A stretch of 64,000 nt of DNA, from positions 434,001 to 498,000 of the forward strand of contig NW_023501063.1 in NCBI RefSeq assembly GCF_014066305.1, written 5' to 3'. This document shows positions 24,618 to 35,293 of this stretch, piece after piece (the first letter of the stretch is position 1; each line of letters opens with the position of its first letter). The translations under genes and the position numbers were made by a program. The notes beneath the pieces are model-generated. The model made no database searches and was not told where the DNA came from. It saw nothing but the letters and a program-made list of their open reading frames with translations. Source of the stretch: Letharia columbiana. Taxonomy: Eukaryota > Ascomycota > Lecanoromycetes > Lecanorales > Parmeliaceae.

Positions 24618-25879
24618 AATAATAAATCTTCTAATTATTATTCTAGTTATAATCTTACTTTTAATCTTTATAAAGCTTCTTTTAATAATTTAGCGAATCT
24701 TTTAATCTTAAAGTAATAAAAGAAATTAAAGTTTAAATACGTTATAATTACTCGAATAACTTATAATATTCTTTATTCTCTCGCGAAGGCTATTATATAT
24801 AAGCGATATTTCTTAATAACTAAAAGATATTATAATACTTAAAAGTATTATTTATTAACGATATTCTATATTTTAATAATAATTCTTTATATAAAGTATT
24901 AAGAAAACGAGCTTAAATAGACTAGACTTAATCTTAAAGAAGATTTTAATATATCGAATTACATTAAAAGAGTTAATAGTACTTTATATAAAAACTTAGT
25001 TAATATTTATAATAATTATATTAATAAAGATAATAAGCTTATAAAAAATATTTTAATAAGTTTAATATTTATAAGTTTATTAAGATATATTACTAATACT
25101 CTATAATATATAAAGAGATAATCGATAAACTTATAATTAGAGAGAGTTAGTAATAATAAATTCAATCTTAAAAAAAAGATCTAAGATTATTCGAGAAGCG
25201 AATTTATTTATAAATAGTTAATAAGTTTAATTAGATAAAGATAGACTTAAAGAATTTAAAAGAATTATAATAAAGTAGAATAGAAGAGTAATAAAGAATT
25301 TAAGAGAAGAATAAATATAAAATCTATTAAGCTTATCTAACGCGTTAAGATAAATATATAAATAAAAATAATTATAGAATTTTATTCTTATAATATTTAA
25401 AGATTTAAAATTTAGAATATTCTTTTATATTATAATTTTAAGAAGAAGAATAGAGACGCTTATAGTTTTAATTATTATTCTAATTATTACTATTAATAAG
25501 AAGATAAATAGCTATATTAAATTACTCTTTATATTCCCTCTCTCTTAATAAAGAAGAATAAATATATTCTATATATCTTAATCGAATTATTCTATAAATA
25601 TAGAAATTTCAATCGAGATATTTTATATATATACTATTTTATAATATAATATTACAAATATACTATATCGTAAAATATTTCGCTAAGATCTCGAACTTAT
25701 ATTAGAAAAATGAAATAATATTCGATTCTATCTATATTATATTCGAGTACGATATAATATTACTTAATATAAAATATTTTATAAAATATATTATATCTTT
25801 TCGGCTAGTACTCTCTCTATAAAAGAAGAAGTAAGAGAAGAAACTATAATTGAAAAGCTTACTTTCTTAATATTTAAGA

Positions 25880-26490
25880 GTTGAAATTTTAAATAACTTC
25901 TACGCTAAGAGACTAGTAATTAATCAAATTCTCGAATTCTACGATTTCTAGTCTAAAATATATCTTATTTCTTTATTTTCGTTCTAAATACGAGTATATT
26001 TAAAAGAGAAAGTATTATAAGACTAAATCTCGAGTATTAACTTTATTAATTTATTCTATTTAATTTCTTTAACGTTATATAATAAATAATAATAAAATAA
26101 ATTTATAAAGTTATAGAGCTAATTATATAATTTTAAATAAAGTAGCGAAGATAAAATTTAATAAAGTATTCGTAAAGATATATTAAAAACTAAGATTTTT
26201 ATTTAAATTATTAAGTTTACGAGAAGAGTCTCTTCGATAGAAGTCTTCGAAGAGTTCTCGAAGAGCCTTCGAAGGGTTAGAGAGGTTTTAGAAGATCTCT
26301 CTCTAAGTATATTAACTATTCTCTTAATTCTTAGAATTAAATCTCTTAAAATTTTTTAAACTCTTTAAAGCTCTTTAAGAGCTTTTTAAGAGCTCTTTAT
26401 CGAAGAGGCTATTAAAGTAAGCTTAAGATTAATTAAATATAATTAAAATAATTAAATTTTAAGTTTACTTTAATAGCTCTTTCGATAAAA
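25880..26490. repeat. Left arm of the inverted repeat around the gene island
   Basis: Read in reverse, 25890-26015 matches 39640-39770 (shared landmarks AAATAAGATATATTTTA and CTTTCTCTTTTAAATATACT). The palindromic motif at 26215-26490 matches 39115-39360. The order motif, AT spacer, palindrome is mirrored on the two sides, so the gene island lies between inverted copies. Spacers differ in length (about 200 versus 275 bp), so the arms are imperfect. Confidence 0.65.
26215..26490. repeat. Palindromic motif, left copy
   Basis: Self-complementary sequence: the arm reading GGCTATTAAAGTAAGCTTAA near 26409 is complemented by the arm ending TTTACTTTAATAGCTCTTTC, with outer stretches rich in TTCGAAG. 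It is cut off at about 26490 by the pure A/T tract. The right copy at 39115-39360 is complete. It resembles a foldback or MITE-type element. Confidence 0.65.
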
Positions 26491-26496
26491 AATCTT

Positions 26497-26608
26497 AAAA
26501 AATTTTTTAAAAATTTTTAAAAAAAATAAAAAATTTTTAAAAAATTTTTTTAAAATTTATAAAATAAAAAAAAATATTTATTTATTTTTTTATAAAAAAA
26601 AAAAAATA

Positions 26609-26671
<63 letters not shown>

Positions 26672-26705
26672 ATTTTATAAAAAAAAAAAAATATTTTTAT
26701 TTTTT

Positions 26706-26744
<39 letters not shown>

Positions 26745-26753
26745 AATTAATTA

Positions 26754-26845
<92 letters not shown>

Positions 26846-27129
26846 AAAAAAAAAAAAAAAAATAAAAAAAAAAAAAAAATTAATTTTTTTTTTTTATAAT
26901 TTTTAAATTTTTTTTAATTTTTTTTTTAATTATTAAAAAAAAAAAAAAAAATAATTTTTTTTTTTTTTTTTTTTATTAAAAAAAATAAAAAAAAAAAAAA
27001 AAAAAAAAAAAATAAATTTATTTTAAAAAAATTAAAAAAAAATTTAAATAATATTTTAATTATTATTTTTTTTTTATTAAAATTAAAAAATAAAAAAAAA
27101 AATAAATTATTATATTTATTTAATATTTA

Positions 27130-27161
<32 letters not shown>

Positions 27162-27285
27162 TTTAAAAATAAAAAAATAAAAATTTTTTTTTTTTTTAAT
27201 ATATTTTAATAATTTAAATTTTTTTAAAATTTTATATTTAAATATAAAAAAAAAAAAATATAATTTTTTTTTTTTTTTTTAAATA

Positions 27286-27347
<62 letters not shown>

Positions 27348-27392
27348 AAAAAAAAAAAAAAAAAAAATAAAAAAAATAAATTTTATAATTAT

Positions 27393-27449
<57 letters not shown>

Positions 27450-27496
27450 TAATTTATAATAAAATTAATTTAATTAAAAAAAATTAATTTTAAAAA

Positions 27497-27548
<52 letters not shown>
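26497..27548. repeat. Kilobase of pure A/T, left border of the gene island
   Basis: Between 26497 and 27548 there is a single G (27516) and no C that I could find. The stretch is a patchwork of A runs and T runs, some longer than 60 bases. Normal-composition sequence starts abruptly at 27549. This is more extreme than RIP alone usually gives, since RIP leaves CpG. Homopolymer expansion, foldback decay or an assembly or polishing artefact are all possible. Confidence 0.85.
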
Positions 27549-27550
<2 letters not shown>

Positions 27551-30500
27551 TCCGTGAAGATACCGTGGTGACAGCACATTGTTTACTCTAATAGGCATTG
27601 ATCTTCAAGTGCTCATTATCATTAGCATCTCGATATTGGGAAAGAGCATGTCATTTTTGCTCCCTGCTTTCTTCATTGTTGCTAAAAGGTTCTGTCCCTA
27701 GAAAGTCGAGGATGGATGGACTTGCCTTTACCTGTGATTCTATACCAACATTTTCACTCAGTGTTGAAGAGTGAAAGCCCTCCATTGGTCCTATCCAACC
27801 CATAGCACATCACTACCCAGTGCTCTCCACGCCAGCAGGCCCTTTTATGAATAGCTTGGCGCTCATTGGAACCGAGAATGAAGGCAGCGGGCCATCATGG
27901 CCATCATAACCAAGGTTCTGAATGCGCTTCCGTGTCGGCCAACTCGATTTGGAAACCACGGTAATCACCTCCCATGACTTTTCGCCCCGGCAGGCATCCA
28001 TTCCCTCTTCATAGCCACGACGTCGGCAGCTTGCCTACCACCTCGGCCATTTGAGTGGGCGTCGTGCACCCCCAATGACATCTGTGAGTCTCGTTACAAT
28101 ACAACCAGCGAGCGATGGTGGCCCATGCTTGAAACTTATGTTCTTATGAGGAAGAAGCACGAGCCACTCGAACCGAATCTGATGCGCGATATGATTCTCC
28201 CCTTCAGCAATGCAGAGATACAATTACGCAGATGATGAAGGATTCTCTCTGGTGGCCCAGGACAAATTGGACTAACTTTCCATTAAGGGAATCTACTTGC
28301 AGTGTTTCTCTCTAGTTCTTTGTGTTTAGAACCCAAAATCAAGCACACTACCCTCAGTATCGTGCATGGTGTTCGTGTGGCATTGTTGTAAAATGTCGTC
28401 TCACTAACAATTCACAAGAATCGATGGAGTACCGTCATACTATACCGTCCATACTACCGTCCATACTACCGTCCATACTACCGTCCATACTACCGTAGCA
28501 CTGGGAGGCCATTGCGCTGATGGATTCTGCAGACTGAAGTGTGAGCCTCTGCGATGCCGCGCCACGGCTAATCCCTTTTCCCATCACGGATAGCCTCAGC
28601 AACCCCACAAATGGTTAATTTGCCTAGTTAATCACATGCCGAGTGGCCCATCATGCGTCTTATATCTAAGCCAAAACCGAACTGTTTTCGAACATTGCAG
28701 AAGCTCGTTTTCGGTTTCCATTCTTGCGTGGATCCTGCACCTACGACTCCGGTGACAGTGAGATCTCAGCCAATTCGATCATCTGATGCACAGGATTAGA
28801 CGGAACTACCTACTCGGTTCCTCGTCGTGGAGAGTCAGGATCAACCATCTCCATCATTTGACTCCTAATCCTAATTCTGAATTTACTTTATCGATACTTC
28901 GCAATCAAGGCATTGCGTCCCTGAGTGGTCCAGCTACCTGAGTAGCAGCTTCTTCTCTCCGCCACTAGCTATTGCAGGAGTTTTAAGTCTCCGGCCGCCG
29001 CAATGCGGGGGTCATCAAAGCATCACTCAACAAGGCATAGCGAGGTTTGGCCCTTTTTCGACTTCATACCGTATGCATTTGCCAGCCGTCTTCCTAAGCT
29101 GCCTAGCGAACCCAGTCTTATTAAGGCACCTTGTCGTCAGTACTTCCCGGACTTCGAGACAATACAGTACTCGTAGCGCAGGTGGGATGTCAGTGCGTGC
29201 GATCGATGGTCACCGGAAAGAGACCGTTGTGGTTGGCTCGCATCAGTATCCAAGCTTTGTCATGCATGCGCCTCCCCCGCCGGTGGCTTCTTTTTGCGAA
29301 CCCGTTCTTATTGAAATTGGAATTTTCCCATGCATATCACCATCAACTTCTCCCAATCGGCTCTTCGGTACGTGGCGCATCCCGCTGTGACCTTCACTAG
29401 CTGGGATATGTCAAGCGGATGGATGGACCCTTGACTGACTGAGTAAACTCCCTCTGATAATACCCAATCATTCTTCAGATCGAAGCAGTCAAGACCAATC
29501 AAGATCTTCTCTCCCTAAATCTACCTATTCTTCTGTCCACCGTTGTTCGCCTGTTATTACCATTTACATATCGTAGATCCTTTTAGATCATGTTGCTGCA
29601 GGGGTCAGAACCTATTCCGTTCAACTCATCGATGGTTCACGACTCCACGAAGGACTCGACTCATGCCAGATGCATGAAAAAGACTGATATGCGTTAAGAA
29701 CATTCTCAGTTTCAGTCAACTACCTAGTCCTTTCACACGACGAACCACGCAGCGCAGAGTAAAGCAGTCCTGTTCGCTGGCCGCTGCATCATTCTTTGCG
29801 GAGCGCCAAGATGCATACGGATAGTTTCTATTCATAGCGTCCGGTGTACCTCATGCATGCACGTTCCTGGATTGTGGAGACGCCACGCTTTCACAGGATA
29901 GGTAGAAACGGTTTCAATCTCTCCTTGACCTCTTGCGACGTTAAGCTTCTGACAAGCTTGTGGGACACGATTTGTGAAGCATTGCCCTCATCGTTATTGG
30001 CGGAGAGGTTCTCCCAACAGCGTCGTATGACGATATGATGCAGGCCTCGTCACTTGGCATGAGTTCCCCCACAGCAGTTCACTTCGCGGCTCTCGGCGCC
30101 CTTAGATGCTTAGACGTCCTACCTACTCCAGGATAAAGAATGATTTCTATCGTCGATATCGAACAATTTATTACCATAACAGCGTCTTCCGTTGGTTGAA
30201 TGCATCCTTGGAGTCTCTCGATCGATTGCTGTCGGCAAGAGGAGCACCGCCCCCTCTGCTTAAACAATCAAATTACGGCACCAAGGCCGAAAAGTCTTGC
30301 ATGCATAAGCTCGGCTCTGTGTCCCAGGCGGAATCCCCTTCTCCTCTTCGAGCGCAAACGGACAGGCGAACATGGGCACCCTTGACCATGGACCTGGACC
30401 GGACGCTCACAAGATCGAGCGCCTGAGGTTGTGGCTTGCTGCAACATCGCATAGGAAGGGTCTCCGATGTGCTGATCTGCGTCATCGCACATGAGATTTT

Positions 30501-30587
30501 CTCATCCTCTGCTTGCTCCTCTCTTCTTCCTACATCTGGTTGGTCCCGAGCTTGCCGGAAATCTATAACAAGGCCATTTCCCTCCAT
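27549..30587. other. Island sequence without a recognisable gene
   Basis: Composition is normal (roughly half G+C, with CA and TG frequent), so it was not hit by RIP. Only short ORFs occur. On the minus strand two neighbouring ORFs of 62 codons (28223-28035 and 28001-27813) have coding-like composition and could be pieces of one decayed gene, but I recognise no family. The plus-strand ORFs at 29073-29390 and 29844-30038 look random. No tRNA or other RNA gene was seen. Confidence 0.5.
28431..28497 (+). repeat. 12-bp tandem repeat
   Basis: Four exact units of CCGTCCATACTA plus imperfect half units at each end. It sits in non-coding island sequence. Such a short array can arise by replication slippage, and no function is implied. 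Confidence 0.9.
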
Positions 30588-30704
30588 GCTCTATCCCCCC
30601 AATCATCCTCTATATCGATCAACAAAGCCTTCACATCAACAAGAGACTCATTCACCAAACGTCCATAACCCTCAAAATCTTCAAGCCTTCCCACCACCAC
30701 CAAA
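30588..30704 (+). promoter_or_regulatory. Promoter and 5' leader of the hydrophobin gene
   Basis: A CT-rich stretch is followed by a TATA-like box (CTATAT at 30610-30615) about 95 bp before the ATG. A CA-rich leader then ends in CCACCACCACCAAA directly before the start codon. This is the usual layout of a highly expressed fungal gene, with a good Kozak context (A at -3). Confidence 0.5.
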
Positions 30705-31104
30705 ATGCAGCCCAAAACCATGCTCAGCGTCCTCTCCATCGCCATCGCCGCGTCCGCCCGTCCCAGTCCCCAAACCTCGACCTCGTCCTGCACTGCGAAC
30801 CAGCAGGAAGGATGCTGCTCCAGCATCGCCGCCAAACGGCACCGGCTTCGGCTGCATCTTTTCAAGTACGGTTTATGAATTCCCCGCCACGTGAGAAATG
30901 GTCCCAGCTGACTGGATTGATCTGAGCAGCTTTGAACCCCCTCGACCCAACGTGCACCTCTGGTCAGACGTTGGCGTGCTGTAATGCTCCTCAGGTTGGT
31001 GATGTGTTTTTGTCGTTGTTGAGAATGTAGTATTGTGGCTGACCTTGTTCTCCCAGACGGGACTCGTTAATATCGAGTGCATCCCAATCACCATTACTCT
31101 ATAG
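30705..31104 (+). pseudogene. Hydrophobin with two introns and a 1-nt frameshift
   Basis: Hydrophobins are small secreted proteins that self-assemble into water-repellent films on spores and hyphae. Exon 1 (30705-30865) begins MQPKTMLSVLSIAIAASA, a signal peptide, and leads to Cys-x7-Cys-Cys. Exon 2 (30930-30994) and exon 3 (31057-31104) supply the rest. Introns are 30866-30929 (64 bp, GTACGG...CAG) and 30995-31056 (62 bp, GTTGGT...CAG with a GCTGAC branch site). Joined, all eight cysteines appear with spacing C-x7-CC-x11-C-x11-C-x7-CC-x11-C-x7. The C-terminal part NAPQTGLVNIECIPITITL resembles class I hydrophobins. For this reading one base in the AAA at 30834-30836 must be extra; as written, frame 3 stops at TGA soon after the CC pair. 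It is therefore a very recent pseudogene or a sequence error. About 90 residues, within the family's range. Confidence 0.82.
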
Positions 31105-31910
31105 ACGAATGTTGCTCAAATATGCACCTTTTTGTGCTTGCCAGTATAAGGGCAGTGTTTGTGGACAGACACGGGCAGGATCTTTGGAGCTCTAGCCCAA
31201 AAAAAGCATCTTCTGGTGGCGTTCTTAAAGTGTTCTATTATACATAGAGCTTAGTTCAGGCAATGTGATTAATTTTTAATTGCCGCTGAGATGTTGATCC
31301 ATCAACTCCCGTCTCATATCCCTTGTGACGGTAACCGGTCTATCATCTTGTTTCGATCGATATCTTGCAGAGAAACCGTTGTTCGCTTTCCCAAAGTAGA
31401 CCCACGCACTTTACGACCCCAACCGCAATGGTTCCCCAGCATCGAACTCTCGCATCACTCGAGCATAACAACCCCTCTCCCTCCAAGCCATCGCATTCGC
31501 CTCTCTCCCGATGCTGCAATGCTGCCACCAGCCGTCACTCGTTCGTCCACGCTTCCACGCAGACCTGTTCTGCAACATGTAGCGCGGGGACCGAGCGTGC
31601 GAGTACGATGGCTAACCCAGTGGAAAGGTGACTGACTGGTTGCTAAACCCAGGTACGAAGTGCGCGGATCTTGCTGCCGGTGTGGCGTTTAGACGCTTTG
31701 GAGCCCGGCTTGATGGGAGGGGGGAGGACTGACTGGCGGAGAGTATTTTGGTGGAGGTATGAGTGGTCATGGAGTTTGCTTGCGTTGCGCAACGGTGAAG
31801 ATTTTGGTTGGGGATTAGAGAGGGCTGGATTTGGCTCCTGGCTCCGTGGGCGGCGTTCACGCGTCTCTCACGTCAGTGGTTTGCATCGTTCTCCTTGTCC
31901 CCTCGTTTAC
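31105..31910. other. Island sequence, possible broken gene
   Basis: Several overlapping ORFs occur on both strands (plus 31291-31635, 31365-31631, 31671-31943; minus 31860-31612), none with a recognisable domain. An intron-like 3' end (TTGCTAAACCCAG, ending about 31652) and a coding-like stretch after it suggest remains of a multi-exon gene on the plus strand. I could not assemble a continuous frame. Confidence 0.3.
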
Positions 31911-32161
31911 GTACTGGCTCTGTGCGTCGTCTTGCGACCTTAAGAGAGTTGCTGACCTGATCGATGGTTATAGTTGTCGGCAAACACATCAGGTGGTTCG
32001 CTCCGCACGATGCTAAGACTGGTGCTGCCGGCGGGTTCGGTATAGACTATACCGAAGTCATCTCCATGGATTATGCATTTGTCGAGGCGACGCCAGATGC
32101 GGGCGCCACGGATCCAGTTGCTGAGTTGATGTATAAGACGACATCGGTTGGGAGTATCTAG
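31911..32161 (+). CDS. Possible terminal exon of an unidentified gene
   Basis: A good fungal intron, 31911-31973 (63 bp, GTACTG...GCTGAC...TATAG), precedes an open exon ending at TAG 32159-32161. The exon encodes about 62 residues, starting VVGKHIRWFAPHDAKTG and ending AELMYKTTSVGSI. Residue composition is coding-like: Gly- and Asp-rich with a run of aromatic residues. Upstream exons could not be established and no family is recognised. It may be the tail of a live gene or of a pseudogene. Confidence 0.3.
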
Positions 32162-35100
32162 AACAGACTGAGACGGTGCAACAAAGTTTGCGAATAACAG
32201 ACGGGCAACAGACTCTCATCTATGATCGGCATAGCGGAAAACTCGATGCCGCCAGGAGTTGAAAGTCAAATCTTGGGTAATCCTCGACTCATCGCTGCAC
32301 GCGGCAACCATCTTGGACCGAAGACTTCACCAACCAGCTCGTACAGCTTTTCGATCGTGGATGAAAGATAGCACTGGCCCTTCTCTCCAAAACATTATGG
32401 CCGAGAAGGCACCATGCTTCAGCGTCACGGACAGCCATATCTCAAATATAGACCTACCACGGAAACAGTCTTGCCAGCTGGCTCCGACATTAGCAAGTGC
32501 AGCGCCGGCTGACTTACTTCCATCACTTCCTTTCGTTGCCACCGCTCGAAATTGCTCATCGAGCTCTACCTCGGGGAATGCTTCGGTAATAACGAGGGTC
32601 GGTGCCAAGATTGCAACATCTCTCGAGGTGCCGGTGTCAGCGCTGTGCTGTGCTGTGTTGCTCTTCAGTATCCGCATCTGGCTGATTGGCGGAGGGTGTC
32701 GGAGATGTGAAGAAACCGATTGCGACCTCGCTTTCCTTTTATGTGCGAGCTTGATGGAGTTGTAACAGCTAAAGTGCATGTATTGTTATGTTATGGCGGT
32801 TCCGGTCTTTGGCGATATTAGATGCGTGTCTTACGATCGCCTCTCGAGCTGGCTCTGTGTACCTGGACGTCAGGTCAAGAGGTGTGTTACAGTGTTCGGG
32901 AGTTCAGTGAGGGTTGATATTGACTACTCAGGTGTTGATTGCGATTGCTCTTACTGGAGGTAGTATCGGTCCTCAATGCAATTCCTCTGAACGCAAGAGA
33001 CTTGTTGCTTGCCAATCTACAACTCTTCTCTGAGCTTGGATTGTGTGGGGATAGGTCGCCCCGGCCTCGTAATGTCTCACTGTAATTCAACGGCACCAAG
33101 CAGCGGACTTTTTTTGGGGGAAGGGGGAGGGGGGTTTACCATTTTTTGGGCAAATTCGCTAATATTGTTTGCAACTTCGTTTACTGCCTACTGGCCAATG
33201 GAGGGATCTACAGCCGATCCTTAGCGCGACACAAATCCCTACACTGCCGGTCTCTCCGCCTCTCCTCGCTGTATCATTCCCTTTTATGCCATGTTTCTCG
33301 ACGAATAATGGCCATCAGCGTCCCTGAATGAATGAATTCAACAGATGCTAGCCCATGGTTCCACGCATCACGGTAATCAAGCACTGTCCCAAGTTGACAC
33401 AGTAGTCTGAAAATCGAGATCACAAGATATCTCGTTCCCTTGAAGCAACGTCTTGGGATCGAAATGATGGGCCATAAACAGCTCGTGGAGGACTCGCAGC
33501 CTCGTTCTGATTCGCGAGGAAAACAGCGGAAGAGGCTAGTAGGAGACTAGACTATCACAAGAGAACAATTCGATGATATGGCAACCTGGGCACATGGGAA
33601 AGCGAGTACCAGAATGCATTTGTTTCAGCGCACTTCGGGTATTGATCTTAGAAATCGGATATCTGCGCATTTTTCTGGAGTCGGACCGATCCGGCAGTCT
33701 CGGAGTCTTTTTTATTCCGTTGCTCGTCATCCTAGACATTTCTACAGACTTAGTATGATGTCCGACATCGTAGGGTGCGGCTTGGACGGTTTGACACTGG
33801 CGTGACGTATATTCAGTTTATCATAACACGTCCTAAAAAGATTGCTAGAAACCCTGCCGGGAGGAGCCACCTAGATTCATCCGTCATTAAAAGTAATGCC
33901 ATGAATGCAAGGATATCCTGGCAGCTAGGTTAGCCAGCGGATCAAGAGCTACAGGTCAGTATCTTCGAAGAAGCGTGAAAGCCTTCTGATCGCCGATGAT
34001 CTTCTAAGATTATGAGCAACTGGACCAACATAACACCATAGCTCAGATAACGGGTGCGACTCGGCTTGTGCGGCCCAAGTCAGATGGCAGAATCCTTCGG
34101 AATCCTTCCAAATGCACGTTTGCCATTATGAGCACCATGGGTAGCCAATATTTAGCTGCTGACATCCGATGGCGTCCCTGTGGAAGAGCCTCCAACTAGC
34201 GGCCGGTGCCGGCACAAGGACCAGGTCCTGAGATGTCTTGAACTTTCGCACTGCGGATGGGGCTCGATTTGAGGAAATTGTGCGTGCAGATAACGCTCAG
34301 ATCCCGTGCTCAAATGACAGGTCAAGCCATGCTGGTTACTTTTCGCATCTTTGTGCTTCTGATTCTCGATGGCCACAGCTAGCGCTCTTGGTGAACGGAT
34401 CTTAACAGATCTGGGGGTCGAGGCTTTTGATTATTGCTCCTGTGGGCTCGCTTGTTCCTGCTGCGATGCGCTAAGGCTTCGTCGGAACAAAGTCCGAAGA
34501 GAGGCTTCAGATTGGTCGTTAGGGTACTGCGTACATTCCCAAGATGACTTTCAGTATTTCTCGCATGTGAGAGTCTGTCTGAGGATTTGTGAAACATTTC
34601 CAAAGCTCGCATGGATGCAACCCCAGATATTGCAATATTGGCAATTACCGGAAATATTCATTCGCCACATGTCAGACGGTCGACGCATGCACGTTCCCAC
34701 TTGCCCATGGCTGGTTGGTTGCCTTGGTGGACCCAGGTATGGAGAGAGAACGCCTTTGCTTGCTACGATGACAAGCTGAGCCTGTCAATTACGGCTCTGA
34801 TGCCCGAAAATCCACTCTCGCGTAGGAATTCAGCTTTAGTGTTTCAAAATTCCATAGGTTATGCTTCTCTGTTCAGAGTAAGAACGCCTAGTCGACAAAG
34901 AAACCCTTCTGAGGGGGAAAAGCTTAGGCGGTGGCGTAAGCCTCATCGGACAAATCTCCGGGGTCAGATTTGAGCGCTTGCGTGCCAAGTGCTTGAGCGT
35001 TGGGGTAAGGCTTTACGCGCACGGCGCTTCAATCGAACGGTGAAAAGCGCGCGTCGGTGTCTTGCCGTTGAACCAAAATTCGAGTTCGTTCGGGTACTAG

Positions 35101-35215
35101 ATACTTTGAAACATGTCTCTGCAAAATGGGACTGGAGCGCAAAAAGTCATCGCAAAGGCCGTACTCGCGATCTCTTTGCCTGCTTGGCGATTGACACGAC
35201 TGACCTCAGCCTTTT
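32162..35215. other. Island sequence without a recognisable gene
   Basis: Non-RIP DNA with scattered ORFs on both strands. The longest are plus 32259-32765 (168 codons, one hydrophobic stretch near its end) overlapped by minus 32779-32327 (150 codons), and plus 34369-34779 (136 codons, Cys-rich near its start). Overlapping ORFs on both strands of similar quality suggest chance ORFs in GC-balanced DNA, though one of the 32.3-32.8 kb pair could be a decayed gene. A G-rich patch lies at 33114-33135. Confidence 0.4.
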
Positions 35216-35293
35216 ACGATCAGTATATATGCTGTGCAATGCATTTTTGAAAAGTCAAACCATTTATACATACCTAAAATCTCTGTCTCGAAT
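35216..35293 (+). promoter_or_regulatory. TATA-like box and leader of the secreted-protein gene
   Basis: GTATATATGC at about 35222-35231 is a TATA-like box roughly 65-70 bp before the ATG at 35294. An earlier in-frame start at 35234 lies too close to it and would put 20 polar residues before the signal peptide. Confidence 0.4.

Larger units (their letters stand above)
5483..25810 (+). mobile_element. Repeat C, copy 1, interrupted by element B
   Basis: The two parts 5483-10604 and 24623-25810 together match 47702-54116 read in reverse, where the element is uninterrupted (6415 bp). Removing the 14.0 kb insertion leaves about 6310 bp. The shortfall is close to one 92-bp repeat unit, which this copy lacks. 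The 5' end carries a five-unit 92-bp array and the 3' end carries the terminus shared with repeat D. The start abuts the end of repeat D exactly. Translations are stop-riddled and I did not recognise a domain. With no LTR pair, and a 3' end of the CTAG-T kind, a Helitron-like or LINE-like origin is possible but unproven. Confidence 0.7.

Noticed and set aside
5250..25810. Repeat C considered as an LTR element with the 230-bp segments as LTRs
   Set aside because: The 5' end of C copy 2 (54116) has no such segment next to it, and D copy 2 ends with one independently of C, so the segment is a shared 3' terminus, not an LTR pair.
30563..30865. 100-codon minus-strand ORF opposite the hydrophobin
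   Set aside because: Antisense shadow of the hydrophobin promoter and exon 1.
30436..30894. 152-codon plus-strand ORF overlapping the hydrophobin
   Set aside because: Its start is upstream of the TATA-like box and most of it is the wrong frame of hydrophobin exon 1; only its last residues coincide with the true frame after the frameshift.
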